Part shown: positions 7,779 through 16,777 of the stretch, piece after piece | Layout: each line of letters starts with the position of its first letter | How positions within the stretch are numbered: position 1 is the first letter of the stretch | Assembly: GCF_002252705.1 (NCBI RefSeq) | Contig: NZ_NQLA01000004.1 | Span: forward strand, 121,784-185,783 | Source: Vulcanococcus limneticus LL | Lineage (GTDB): Bacteria; Cyanobacteriota; Cyanobacteriia; PCC-6307; Cyanobiaceae | Reading direction: 5' to 3' | Length of the DNA: 64,000 nucleotides | The notes under the pieces: generated by a model | The model's input: only the letters and a program-made list of their open reading frames with translations | Databases searched by the model: none | What the model was told of the DNA's origin: nothing | Program-made: the position numbers and the translations under genes

Positions 7779-10759
7779 GCAGTACCCGCGACCATCTGGC
7801 TGCTTCTGCGCTCCTTCACGACCTCCCTGAGGAGCTGGTGACAGCCCTCAACCGACGGGCAGAGCTGGTGGAGATCCCCCTGGGCAAAGCCTTGCAACGG
7901 GCCGGCCAACTGCCCCCCGGCGTGGGACTGGTCCTGAGCGGACGACTGCGCCAGGTGTACGCCAAGCCAGGCTTGCCCCCCCGCAGCGTGGGCAGCATCG
8001 AGCCCGGCCAGTGGCTGGGCTGGTCCAGCGTGGTGCGAGGGGAATCCGACCTGACCGTCAGCGCCTCCCTGCGCACCGTGATGGTGATGATCCCCCTGGC
8101 GGATGCCCTGGCGGCTGTACAGGAGCACTCCCACCTGCAACACAGGCTTGCTCTACCCCTGATCGAGGAGTGCGCTGCGCTGCTGCTGCCAGCCCTTGAG
8201 GAGATGGGCCGGCGCGTGGACGATCCGAGGGAGCTGCTGCAGGCGCTCATGCCTCAGATCCAGCTGCTCGGCCCGCAGGACGCGTTGCCGGTGGCAAACC
8301 ACCTGCTGCTGTTCAGCGGCCCCCGCCCGGCCAAGGGACCGGCACCAGGGGAGCTGCTCGTCGCCGGGCAGGACGACTGGCGCCAGACGGTGAACCGGCT
8401 GCCAACGCGGGTGCTGGCCGTTCCGGAGGAGGCCCTGGCCGCCGCCCTTGATGCTTCGCCCGCCGACACCACCAGTGCGCTGACCCTTCGGCCGGAGCAG
8501 CGACCGACGTCGCTGGCCAGCTCGGCTCCGGTGGAGCCCACGGCCCTGGGATTCCCTGCCATCGGCAGCAGCCTGGAGGCGAACAGCTTCGAAAACCAGA
8601 CCTTTGTGGGCGGGGCCTCCAGCCGGGTCGATCAGGCCCTGGCCTGCATCGCCTTCCTGGCCACCAGCCGCCGGCTGGCCTTCTCCGAAAAGCATGTGCG
8701 CCAGAATCTGCTCGATGTGGAACAGCGCCTCGGCGGCCTGAATCTGCCCCAGGTGGGGCTGCAGTTGGAGGCCCTGGGCTTTGACACACGTCCCCTGCGG
8801 GCCCGGCCCCACGAACTGACACGGCTGGATCCCCCTGCCCTGCTGGATCTCGATGGGGCCTTCGTTCTACTGCTGGTGGCCAGTGGCGGCGGCGGTGTTC
8901 TGGTGGGAGATCCGCGCCATGGCTTACGCCGTTTCAGCCTCCGACAGCTGGCTGACCAGCTGCCCCAGGGCACCGACATCCTGGTGATTCGCGAAGGGCG
9001 CACCGAGCGCCGAGTGGAAGAGGGGTTTGGCCTGGCCTGGTTCCTGCCGGCTTTTCTCTCCTATCCGGGCCTGCTATCCCTCACCCTGCTCACCGCCTTC
9101 CTCAGCCAGCTTCTGAGCGCGGTGTTCCCGATCGGAGTGCTGATGGTGATCGACCAAGTGATCACCCAGAACAATCCGTCGCTGCTTGTGCCCCTCAGCG
9201 CCATCCTGATCGCCTCGGCCCTAGCGGGCGGCGTGCTTCGGGGGGCCCGGGCCATGATCAGCGCCGACCTGTCCGACCGCGTGGATGGCCGACTGGGATC
9301 ATCGGTCGTGGAACACTTACTCCGACTACCCATTCCCTACTTCGAACGCCGCCAAGTGGGCGGCATTCTCTATAACGTCAACCAGCTCTACAACCTGCGT
9401 CAGTTCGTCGTAGATCAACTATTGGGCGTCGGCCTTGACGTGGTCTTCGCTGTCGTCTTTTTCCTTGTTCTACTCTGGATCAGCCCGACCCTGACACTGG
9501 TAGTCGTTGTCGTTGCGCCTATCCTGGTCTTACTTAACACACTAGCCTCGCCACTGCTGATTCGACTTATTCGCCAAAGCAATCACTATGCGGCCTCTGC
9601 GGGATCATTCCTCTACGAAGTCACCTCGGGAATACGCACCGTTAAGAGCCAGAACTTTGAGGTTGAGGCCCGCTGGCAATGGCTGGAGCGCTACCGAACC
9701 TACACAGCCGCCCGGTTCCGAATAACCCAGCTCAGCAGCCTGATCAGCGAGAGCGGTACATTATTGAGCAATGTCTCCGATATTGCCCTCATCGTTGTAG
9801 GGGCTGGCCTTATTCTTTCAAACAAGCTTACACTCGGCGGCCTCTTTGCAGTCAAGATTCTTGCCGGACAGGTAGTCAATCCCGTTTTAAGGCTCTCGAA
9901 TCTTTGGCAGGGCTTTCAGGAAATGCGCCTCTCACTAGCCTGCCTCGCCGACGTGATGCTGGCTCTACCCGAAGTAGGAGGAGAAGATCTTCAGGCGCCG
10001 CCACTACCTCAGATTCGTGGCGACATCCGTTTTGATGACGTAAGCTTTCGCTACGGCACGAAAGGGAGGTTGATTCTCGACAGACTGGATCTCACAATCA
10101 GCTCCGGCCAGTTCGTAGGAATCGTAGGCCTTAGCGGCAGTGGTAAAAGCACATTAGTCCAACTCATTGATCGCCTCTATACGCCCAAGCAAGGGCGCAT
10201 CTTTCTGGATGACTTCGATATAGCAAAAGTCCAATTAGCAAGCCTGAGACGACGCATTGGCTACCTGCCACAAGACAGCCTGCTGTTCGAAGGCAGTGTG
10301 CTGGACAATATTCGGCTTAACAATCCTCGTGCTGACATCGAGGCCGTAATGGAAGCGGCCCGAGTGGCAGCAGCACACGATTTCATCCTGGAGCTGGAGA
10401 ATGGTTATTCAACCAAGCTTGGGGAACGTGGAGCCGGCCTCAGTGGCGGCCAACGCCAAAGGATCTGCCTTGCCCGCACCGTGCTGCAGGATCCATCTCT
10501 TCTGATCCTCGACGAAGCCACCTCCGCGCTGGATGCCGAGACCGAGAAGCTAGTGTGCCGCAACCTTGCACGGCGCTTTGCCGGAAGCACCGTGTTGTTC
10601 ATCACCCATCGACTCACTACCCTGCAGGAAGCGGATCGCATTCTCTTCATGGACAAAGGGCGCATCATTGAAGATGGGAGCCACAGCGAACTCCTCGCCC
10701 AGCGCGGAGCCTACGCAACCCTCTACAACCAGCAGGTCGGGGAGGGCAGCCAGCGATGA
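7775..10759 (+). CDS. type I secretion ABC exporter with N-terminal CRP-like and C39-like domains
   Basis: The 994-residue inner-membrane ATPase belongs to the HlyB/peptidase-containing exporter class. Domains in order: a cyclic-nucleotide-binding-like beta-barrel (about 15-120), a long linker, a C39-peptidase-like domain (about 285-410, no catalytic Cys seen, so probably a substrate-docking CLD), a transmembrane domain (about 430-710), and a nucleotide-binding domain with Walker A GLSGSGKST (about 782), signature LSGGQRQR (about 888), Walker B LLILDEATSALD (about 908) and H-loop FITHRLTTL. The start at 7775 is set by an ATGA overlap with the parvulin-like gene; the HlyD gene follows with another ATGA overlap. 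Cargo is probably an RTX protein such as the one at 112-828 (inference). The CRP-like domain lacks an obvious canonical phosphate-binding cassette, so nucleotide binding is doubtful. Confidence 0.93.
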   Translation: MSSTRDHLAASALLHDLPEELVTALNRRAELVEIPLGKALQRAGQLPPGVGLVLSGRLRQVYAKPGLPPRSVGSIEPGQWLGWSSVVRGESDLTVSASLRTVMVMIPLADALAAVQEHSHLQHRLALPLIEECAALLLPALEEMGRRVDDPRELLQALMPQIQLLGPQDALPVANHLLLFSGPRPAKGPAPGELLVAGQDDWRQTVNRLPTRVLAVPEEALAAALDASPADTTSALTLRPEQRPTSLASSAPVEPTALGFPAIGSSLEANSFENQTFVGGASSRVDQALACIAFLATSRRLAFSEKHVRQNLLDVEQRLGGLNLPQVGLQLEALGFDTRPLRARPHELTRLDPPALLDLDGAFVLLLVASGGGGVLVGDPRHGLRRFSLRQLADQLPQGTDILVIREGRTERRVEEGFGLAWFLPAFLSYPGLLSLTLLTAFLSQLLSAVFPIGVLMVIDQVITQNNPSLLVPLSAILIASALAGGVLRGARAMISADLSDRVDGRLGSSVVEHLLRLPIPYFERRQVGGILYNVNQLYNLRQFVVDQLLGVGLDVVFAVVFFLVLLWISPTLTLVVVVVAPILVLLNTLASPLLIRLIRQSNHYAASAGSFLYEVTSGIRTVKSQNFEVEARWQWLERYRTYTAARFRITQLSSLISESGTLLSNVSDIALIVVGAGLILSNKLTLGGLFAVKILAGQVVNPVLRLSNLWQGFQEMRLSLACLADVMLALPEVGGEDLQAPPLPQIRGDIRFDDVSFRYGTKGRLILDRLDLTISSGQFVGIVGLSGSGKSTLVQLIDRLYTPKQGRIFLDDFDIAKVQLASLRRRIGYLPQDSLLFEGSVLDNIRLNNPRADIEAVMEAARVAAAHDFILELENGYSTKLGERGAGLSGGQRQRICLARTVLQDPSLLILDEATSALDAETEKLVCRNLARRFAGSTVLFITHRLTTLQEADRILFMDKGRIIEDGSHSELLAQRGAYATLYNQQVGEGSQR

Positions 10760-11913
10760 AGTTCCTGCCACGCAGATCCGGGGCCATCCCTGAACGTGAG
10801 GCCGCCCAGAACCTGCGGGGAAGCCAGGGGGTACGGCTGGAAAGTCGACCGACCCCTTGGTTCCCCCTGATCATCGGCGGGTCCATGGGGATCCTTGTGG
10901 TGATCGGCCTCACAGCGGCAGTCGTCGTGAAAGTGGATCAAGTGGTGATCCTGCCAGGCCAGTTGCAGCCGCTACGCAGCACTCAGGATGTGGCGCCACC
11001 CGAGCAGAGCGTGGTGACTTTGGTGCTGGTGAAGGAGGGCGATATGGTGTACAAAGGCCAGCCCTTGGTGATTCTCGATACCCGGGTGCTTGAAGGGCAG
11101 CAGAAGGCGCTAATCCAACAGGGAGCCTCTCTACAGGAGGGTCACCAAGCCGAGCTGAGCCGACTGCAGAGCGCCTTGGGGGAGCAGGAAGCGCGGGAGC
11201 GTGGGCTGCAACAGCAGCTGACGCTCACCCAGGGGCAACTTGATCGCTTTATACCCCTGCGCGAGCAGGGAGCCTACTCAGAAGTTCAGATTTTGGAAGT
11301 AAAGAAGCAACTGGCTTCGCTCCAATCTCAACTGGAGGAAAGCAGAAAACAGGCAGGACGCCTTCGAGCTGAATCGATGCAGAAGCAGGCGGAACTAAGT
11401 GGCTTGCAGGCTGAGAACCAATCAAGTTTAGTGCAAAATCAGGAAAGACTCCGCCAGATTGCCTTGCGTGCCCCCGCCAACGGTTCAATCCTAAACCTCA
11501 AGGCAAAACCGGGGATGGTTGCCCGTTCTACCGAACCACTACTTCAGCTCGTTCCTCAAGACAATCTGGAGGCAAAAGCTTTTATCCGCAACCAGGACCT
11601 TTCTTTCGTGCGCCCAAATCAGGCAGCCACAATTGCCGTGGACGCCTACGATCGTAGCAAGTATGGCACCATTCCCGCCAGGGTGCGCACAGTGGGCACT
11701 GATGTACTTCCTCCCGACGAGACCTACAAGTATCCCCGCTTCCCTGTGACACTGCAGCTGGAGAGGCAATATCTTGCTTCTACGGGCAAGCGATACTCCC
11801 TCCAGGCAGGCATGGCAATTACCGTGAATCTACAACTTGAAAAGCGTAGCCTTATGGAGCTTTTCTTCAGTGGAATTCTCAATACGACTGACGCCATTCG
11901 CACCATTCGCTGA
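10756..11913 (+). CDS. HlyD-family membrane fusion protein
   Basis: The 385-residue adaptor bridges the ABC exporter and an outer-membrane channel. It has one N-terminal transmembrane helix (about 35-58), a lipoyl-like half (VTLVLVKEGDMVYKGQPLVI), a long coiled coil (about 115-235, rich in Gln/Glu/Leu), the second lipoyl half (RAPANGSILNLKAKPGMVAR), and a beta-barrel domain with the HlyD-type VDAYDRSKYGTIPARVRTVG. Length is close to that of family members. The gene overlaps the exporter by four bases (ATGA). No TolC-type outer-membrane gene is in the window, so a housekeeping TolC elsewhere is presumably used. Confidence 0.93.
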   Translation: MKFLPRRSGAIPEREAAQNLRGSQGVRLESRPTPWFPLIIGGSMGILVVIGLTAAVVVKVDQVVILPGQLQPLRSTQDVAPPEQSVVTLVLVKEGDMVYKGQPLVILDTRVLEGQQKALIQQGASLQEGHQAELSRLQSALGEQEARERGLQQQLTLTQGQLDRFIPLREQGAYSEVQILEVKKQLASLQSQLEESRKQAGRLRAESMQKQAELSGLQAENQSSLVQNQERLRQIALRAPANGSILNLKAKPGMVARSTEPLLQLVPQDNLEAKAFIRNQDLSFVRPNQAATIAVDAYDRSKYGTIPARVRTVGTDVLPPDETYKYPRFPVTLQLERQYLASTGKRYSLQAGMAITVNLQLEKRSLMELFFSGILNTTDAIRTIR

Positions 11914-11924
11914 ATCAGTATCGG

Positions 11925-13139
11925 ATGCGGATCCTACTGATACACCAAAACTATCCTGGTCAATTCCTCCATCTCGTCCCAGGCCTTGTGCAACGCGGGC
12001 ATGATGTCGTCGGCATCGGGGCCCGCCCCACACCTTGGGGATTATCCGGTCAATCTGGTCGCTATCTGTGTGCGGGAGGTGAACCAGATCAGACCATGCA
12101 CCTGGATCAACCGGAAGCGCGCATCGTGGGCCAGCTGAACCAGGCACGACGTGTGCTCAGGCAACTACAGCGGCTGAAGACCGAAGGCTGGCAGCCAGAC
12201 CTGATCGTTGGCCACCCCTTCTGGGGAGAACTCCTGCTGTTGGACGAGGTGTTTGCAGGCACACCGCTGATTGCCCTGATGGAACTGGATCTTGGGGGGA
12301 TTGAAATGCCACCTTGTCTGACCTCAGCAGGCCTGGTGCCTGCCGGCCCTCTAGCCCAATGGGCCGAACTTCTAGCGGCACGACGCATGGTAGCGGGACT
12401 CACTGCAACCGCATTTCAACGCAGCACCTACCCGTCTTGGCTGCAGCCACAGATCCATGTGATCCACGAAGGTATCGACCTGCAGCGCTGTAGACCCAAT
12501 CCTCAAGCTTGCCTCCATCTGCCTGATGGCACCACACTCCACAGCGGTGATCCAGTGATCAGCTTCGTAAGTCGACAGCTTGAACCCTTGCGGGGTTTCC
12601 TGCAATTCATGGCAGCCCTGCCAGAAGTTCTTGCGCACAACCGTCACGTGCAGGTAGTAATCGTTGGGCAGGAGCATGGCCGTGGCTATGGTCCTCCGCC
12701 ACCAACGGGACGAACCTGGAAAGAAGAAGCCATGGCCCAATGGCCTAGTGACACACCCCAAGATCGCATCCATTTCACCGGCTTTCTTGCCTATAACGAC
12801 ATACTTCGTCTCTTCCAGCTAAGCTCGGCACATGTCTACCTTACAGCACCCTATGTGCTGAGCTGGAGCCTACTCGAGGCCATGGGCTGTGGCTGTCTAG
12901 TCGTAGCGTCAGCCACGACGCCGATTGAAGAAGTCATCGATTCAGGTGTCCATGGACTTCTCGTTCCCTTTGGAGATGCTGCAGCCCTGGCATCCCAACT
13001 TCTTGAGGCACTGGCGGAGCCTCGCAAGTTCAACCCCCTGCGTCTAGAGGCTCGCCGCCGTATCTATACACACTTTGAATTAGAGCGTTGCCTGAAAAAA
13101 CGCATCGAATGGATGCAACAATTATGCCGTCAACTGTAA
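11925..13139 (+). CDS. glycosyltransferase family 4 (group 1)
   Basis: The 404-residue product has the two-Rossmann GT-B layout. The N-terminal half begins MRILLIHQNYPGQFLHLVP. The C-terminal half carries VIHEGIDLQRC, VSRQLEPLRGFLQF and the nucleotide-sugar-binding EX7E-type segment EAMGCGCLVVASATTPIEEV followed by GLLVPFGDAAALA. This is a retaining sugar transferase, specificity unknown. It starts 11 bases after hlyD, so it probably belongs to the exporter transcript and may glycosylate an exported protein or build a surface glycan (inference). Local GC content is visibly lower than in the core genome to the right. Confidence 0.88.
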   Translation: MRILLIHQNYPGQFLHLVPGLVQRGHDVVGIGARPTPWGLSGQSGRYLCAGGEPDQTMHLDQPEARIVGQLNQARRVLRQLQRLKTEGWQPDLIVGHPFWGELLLLDEVFAGTPLIALMELDLGGIEMPPCLTSAGLVPAGPLAQWAELLAARRMVAGLTATAFQRSTYPSWLQPQIHVIHEGIDLQRCRPNPQACLHLPDGTTLHSGDPVISFVSRQLEPLRGFLQFMAALPEVLAHNRHVQVVIVGQEHGRGYGPPPPTGRTWKEEAMAQWPSDTPQDRIHFTGFLAYNDILRLFQLSSAHVYLTAPYVLSWSLLEAMGCGCLVVASATTPIEEVIDSGVHGLLVPFGDAAALASQLLEALAEPRKFNPLRLEARRRIYTHFELERCLKKRIEWMQQLCRQL

Positions 13140-13250
13140 GGGATCATAGATCCCCATCTTACAGGGCCAAGTTAGGATCCAAGCGCGCCGTCATGGTCAG
13201 CAATCGAGGCTATCCTTGGGTCCACGACATCTCAGGAGCGGAGCCAAGCC

Positions 13251-13976
13251 ATGCATTTTTTCGACAGCCCATTCCAGCTCAGCAAAGAATGCAGAGACAA
13301 ACTCGAACGGGCAGGACTTCAACCATGGACAGACGAGGCCGAAGCATCCACAAAACATCGACTGCTTCTCTATGACAGCCCCCACGCACTTCTAAACGAG
13401 GATGATATTCTTTCGGGATATAAAATCCTAATCAATCATTCCGCCGAGGGCTCTCCCCTGTTGGCTATCTGGCGCGTGCTCGCCGCAGGAGATCTGGAGC
13501 TGAGTCGCTGGATCCAGAATGGCATGAGGCCAGTGGCTCCACCCCAGCCCCCGGATCCCAGCCCCCTCGCCGCGTTCGCCACCCGAGCATACCTCAGCCA
13601 GGAAACGGAGGCACTGCAGGCCTATCACGGCCTGGAGAACCGTGCCGAGCGCTGGGGGAGTCCAGCTGACACAGCCTACTCACAACGACTGGAGCGCGAA
13701 TTGACCTTTGGGGCACTGCGATTGGGCTTGCAAGCCCTGCAAGCAATGAAGCCCATCACCGAGGACAGACCAGAGATCAATAGAGAAGAGGAATCACTAC
13801 AACTTCATCTCAATATCCTTGAACAGGAACTCAGTCACTACATCAAGCTAAGCCACTACCAGCACCGGCTACTCTGGCAGGCACAGCAGCTTCAGAAGCG
13901 CGCCACAGCGCTACTGCAGCCGGACCCCCAGCCTCTATCCGTCCAGGCCACGAAGTTCACCCGCTTGCAGGATTGA
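13251..13976 (+). CDS. protein of unknown function in the exporter island
   Basis: The 241-residue product has no motif I recognise. The N-terminal 80 residues look globular (MHFFDSPFQLSKECRDKLER, HRLLLYDSPHALLNEDDIL). A Pro-rich linker (about 95-107, PPQPPDPSP) leads to a helical C-terminal half with probable coiled coil (about 165-225). It has no signal peptide and no membrane segment. A purine-rich stretch (AGGAGCGGAG) 12-21 bases upstream of the ATG is a loose ribosome site. It follows the GT4 gene by 111 bases and precedes the IS remnant. It could be an accessory factor of glycan synthesis or secretion, but nothing in the sequence shows this. Confidence 0.6.
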   Translation: MHFFDSPFQLSKECRDKLERAGLQPWTDEAEASTKHRLLLYDSPHALLNEDDILSGYKILINHSAEGSPLLAIWRVLAAGDLELSRWIQNGMRPVAPPQPPDPSPLAAFATRAYLSQETEALQAYHGLENRAERWGSPADTAYSQRLERELTFGALRLGLQALQAMKPITEDRPEINREEESLQLHLNILEQELSHYIKLSHYQHRLLWQAQQLQKRATALLQPDPQPLSVQATKFTRLQD

Positions 13977-14025
13977 TCGACAGTTTCACCGCTTCGGTGA
14001 TGGCTCACTTCGTGCCTCCCACCAG

Positions 14026-14802
14026 CTCAATGAGCGCCTTTTCATGGACGCCGGATTGACACTACGGAGCGGCTCTATTTTACCAACGACAATCTAATCA
14101 AATGTCGAATGCTAAACCCCTGCGACAGATGGAGTCGACCGAACACACCAGCACCTTGCCAGTACACACCTGCTTTTCGCGAATAGCCGGGGATCGGCAT
14201 ATGAAGGACTAGATTGCGAGCATTTCCGCTAACACCAAGCAGGAAGCCACACTTCACTCAGCGTTCGGCTGCTGGGATCGTCAGCAGGAAACTGATCCCA
14301 TCGATCTCATCAGCTATAGCAACAGTGATTTGCAAGCGCAGGGGGGCAAGCGGGATCCAGCAATGCACCAGATCAAGAAAGGCAAACGGTGGTCTTTCTG
14401 TCTAGGCGCAGTCCCGCGAAGCGGTAGGCCCAAACAGGCTTCGAAAGGCTCCGGGCCTGATTCAGTCCGTGGTGGTCACTACCGCTGACGTACATGATCC
14501 TATCCAGACAGCCGGGCCACTGCATGGCGGTGAGGATGTGGCCTACGCCGATGCCGGCCACCAGGCCGGAGATAGCCGGGGAGACCACTGAGTTCCCGGT
14601 GGCGATGTGGGTCGGTTCATGCCGCGCCCTGACTAACATTCCTGACGGGAGGCTTCAGGATCTGACCAAGATCGCCAAGGCTATCATCTGCTCGAGGTGA
14701 GAGCACCTCTTACGGAGAATAAAACAGCAATTCTGCTTTCAGAAGATCAGATGGTGCGGCATGGCCAAGAACTACTACAGCATCTATTCCGGACGACGCT
14801 AA
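14026..14802 (+). pseudogene. degenerate IS5-family transposase remnant
   Basis: Pieces of an IS5-type DDE transposase occur in order but in different frames: LNERLFMDAGLTLRSGSI from 14026; RDPAMHQIKKGKRWSF from 14351 (family form RDPEMHQTKKGNQWYF); LIQSVVVTTADVHDP then LHGGEDVAYADAG from 14457; PVAMWVGSCRALT then DGRLQDLTKIAKA from about 14560; and EHLLRRIKQQFCFQK then GMAKNYYSIYS up to TAA at 14800-14802. Frames change at least three times, and a TGA (14698-14700) splits the last two pieces, so it cannot make a transposase. The N-terminus is missing, and about 14095-14300 does not match and may be a further insertion. No terminal inverted repeats were identified. It is evidence of past IS activity in the island. 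Confidence 0.8.
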
Positions 14803-14944
14803 AGTCCCTGGAAAGGGCATGGGGTCCCCCCTCAGCGAAGAGAGGCTCCATTACTGGGGGGGGGCTCTGGGTTGAACAGCTCCTCAGACCACTGTTGCCC
14901 AGAGTTTCCCTAGCGCCCGTTACGGGGAGGTAGATTGGGCCACA

Positions 14945-16054
14945 ATGGTGGCGCGGATATCACCGCAAGGGCCCTGGTCGATGCCATTCAGTCTTATGTC
15001 TTCATCCAACATGACTTCCATGGATCCCGAAGTTCAACCGGCTGATCTGATCGACCAGATCAGAAGGGATCTGATGGCCGTACGAGAGAGAATGGATGAT
15101 CAACGCAAGCGCAACGCCTCTCAACAGATTCTGCTGAACGAGGCTCTTCGATCCATCGAAGGACACCTACAGCAAGATTTAGCTGCAGAAGCCTTCCTTC
15201 AGGGCATCACCGCCGTTCCCCAGGCGGACCCTGCGGCTGGGGCAGGCCAGCTCGGCCAAGAGGAGGCCGAACTGTTGCGCTGGATTGAGCACAGGTCATC
15301 TCCCGCCCAGTCGGGGCCGAGCCTGCCATGGCAATTGGAGTGCCATCCGACCCTGCGGCAGGTGGTTAAGGAGCGTCTACTGGCCCGCCTGGCGGAGGAC
15401 GTGCACCTGGAGCCGGATCATTGGCCCCAGATGACCGACGAGCTCTGGGAAGGGCTCCCCGGCCCGCCTCCCCAGGAGCTGACGGGCGACTGGCTAAGGA
15501 CTCTTCCCGCAGCGCTGCGGCCGATTCTGGAGAAGCGCTGGAACCGGCTGCGTCTCAACCACTGGCGTGAGCTCACCTATGGAGAAAGGGTAGAACGCTA
15601 TTTTCTTGAGCACGCTAACAATCTAGAGCAGGTGGTGTTCAGCATGATCCGGGTGGAGAAGCAAGGTACTGCACTAGAGCTCTATCTGCGCTTGCTGGAT
15701 GAGAGCGCCCACTTCAACGAGCTGGCGCGCCAATTCTCAGCAGGGGAAGAACGTTTCACCCTTGGGGTGATCGGTCCACGCGCCATCGGCGGTCTTCATC
15801 CAGAGATCCAAGCAGCAATCAGGCATCTATCGGTCGGGGAGCTCCACAAACCCCTACAGATAGATCACTGGTTTGTACTGGTACGCCTGGAGTCGCGGCA
15901 GCCAGCCAGCTTTGATGCGACCACACGCCTGCGGCTGCTCGACACCATGCTGGACCAGGATTTAGAGGCGGTGCTCTCGGGGCACGCCCCTCCCCATGGC
16001 GCATCTCTTCACCAGGGTGTTAATACGGGTCTCCTGCCGAGGTTGGGGGCATGA
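14945..16054 (+). CDS. second parvulin-like protein
   Basis: The 369-residue product is a larger paralogue of the protein at 7008-7778. About residues 1-85 are charged and coiled-coil-like, a helical middle follows, and about residues 222-335 form a parvulin-like segment (VERYFLEHANNLEQVVFSMI, LLDESAHFNELARQFSAGEE, GVIGPRAIGGLHPEIQAAI, DHWFVLVRLES). No signal peptide is seen. It overlaps the next gene by four bases (ATGA). The start is uncertain: ATG at 14945 has GGAGG 14 bases upstream, and ATG at 15020 (MDPEVQPADL) is a good alternative. A role as a handling factor for the type I exporter is inferred from its paralogue's operon. Confidence 0.7.
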   Translation: MVARISPQGPWSMPFSLMSSSNMTSMDPEVQPADLIDQIRRDLMAVRERMDDQRKRNASQQILLNEALRSIEGHLQQDLAAEAFLQGITAVPQADPAAGAGQLGQEEAELLRWIEHRSSPAQSGPSLPWQLECHPTLRQVVKERLLARLAEDVHLEPDHWPQMTDELWEGLPGPPPQELTGDWLRTLPAALRPILEKRWNRLRLNHWRELTYGERVERYFLEHANNLEQVVFSMIRVEKQGTALELYLRLLDESAHFNELARQFSAGEERFTLGVIGPRAIGGLHPEIQAAIRHLSVGELHKPLQIDHWFVLVRLESRQPASFDATTRLRLLDTMLDQDLEAVLSGHAPPHGASLHQGVNTGLLPRLGA

Positions 16055-16773
16055 GCACATCTGAACCGCCGGCCTCCGGGTCCATAGCCCCCGCAGAGCC
16101 CCCTCCGCCGGATCTTGAGCAGGCCCTCTTCGCGGTGCGCCGACAACTTCGTGAGCAGGCCGAAGCCGATGGCCAGGAGCACCGCCAACTGGAGGCCACC
16201 CTTCAGAGGCTGGAAATTCAGCTGCAGGAGGTGGCCACACACCAGATCGATTTGGAGAAGCACCTCAGCCAGATCGAGGAGCAGCGGCTGCACGCCCTAG
16301 ACGAAGTCGAGGCCAGGGGCGAGCGCATCCAACTGCTTGAGCAGGAACTCACGGCGGCTCGCAGCGCAGCATCCCAGCAGTGCCAGAAACCCAGGGGTCG
16401 GCGGCCCCTCACCAACACCCTCCTGCCGCTGGGTGCCGCTGTGGTTGGCCTATCGGCGGGCCTGAGCTGGCAGGCTCTTCTCCAACACCGCGCCTTCTCC
16501 CCAGGCATCAGCCGGTCATCGGTGACTCCAGGGCAGCAGTTGCTGGTACAGGCCGACCAACCCAGCTGGCTGGAGGTGCGCACCCCCGCTGGGCGGGTGC
16601 TCTACGTGGGTGAGCTGACGGGGCAGAAGCGCTTTCCCCTCCGGGATGGCCTGCAAGTGCTAGCCGGCCGGCCTGACCGCGTGACAGTGACCACTGGCCA
16701 AGGACCTCCCAGGCCCCTCGGCTCGATTGAAGAAGTCGGCTGGAAGTCCTTCGCCCCAGCCGACAGCCAGTAG
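16051..16773 (+). CDS. coiled-coil membrane protein with RodZ-C-like domain
   Basis: The 240-residue product has a Pro-rich start, a coiled coil of about 80 residues (about 25-108; Gln/Glu/Leu heptads), one transmembrane helix (about 122-142, NTLLPLGAAVVGLSAGL) and a C-terminal beta domain (about 155-225). The beta domain resembles the DUF4115 periplasmic domain of RodZ (QPSWLEVRTPAGRVLYVGEL). The layout suggests a cytoplasmic coiled coil anchored in the inner membrane with a periplasmic sensor or adaptor domain. It is translationally coupled to the second parvulin-like gene, so the two products probably act together. It lacks the helix-turn-helix domain of true RodZ. Confidence 0.65.
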   Translation: MSTSEPPASGSIAPAEPPPPDLEQALFAVRRQLREQAEADGQEHRQLEATLQRLEIQLQEVATHQIDLEKHLSQIEEQRLHALDEVEARGERIQLLEQELTAARSAASQQCQKPRGRRPLTNTLLPLGAAVVGLSAGLSWQALLQHRAFSPGISRSSVTPGQQLLVQADQPSWLEVRTPAGRVLYVGELTGQKRFPLRDGLQVLAGRPDRVTVTTGQGPPRPLGSIEEVGWKSFAPADSQ

Positions 16774-16777
16774 ACGC

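Noticed and set aside
14373..14639. 88-codon minus-strand frame in the IS remnant
   Set aside because: The plus strand of this stretch aligns with IS5 transposase pieces, so the minus frame is a shadow.
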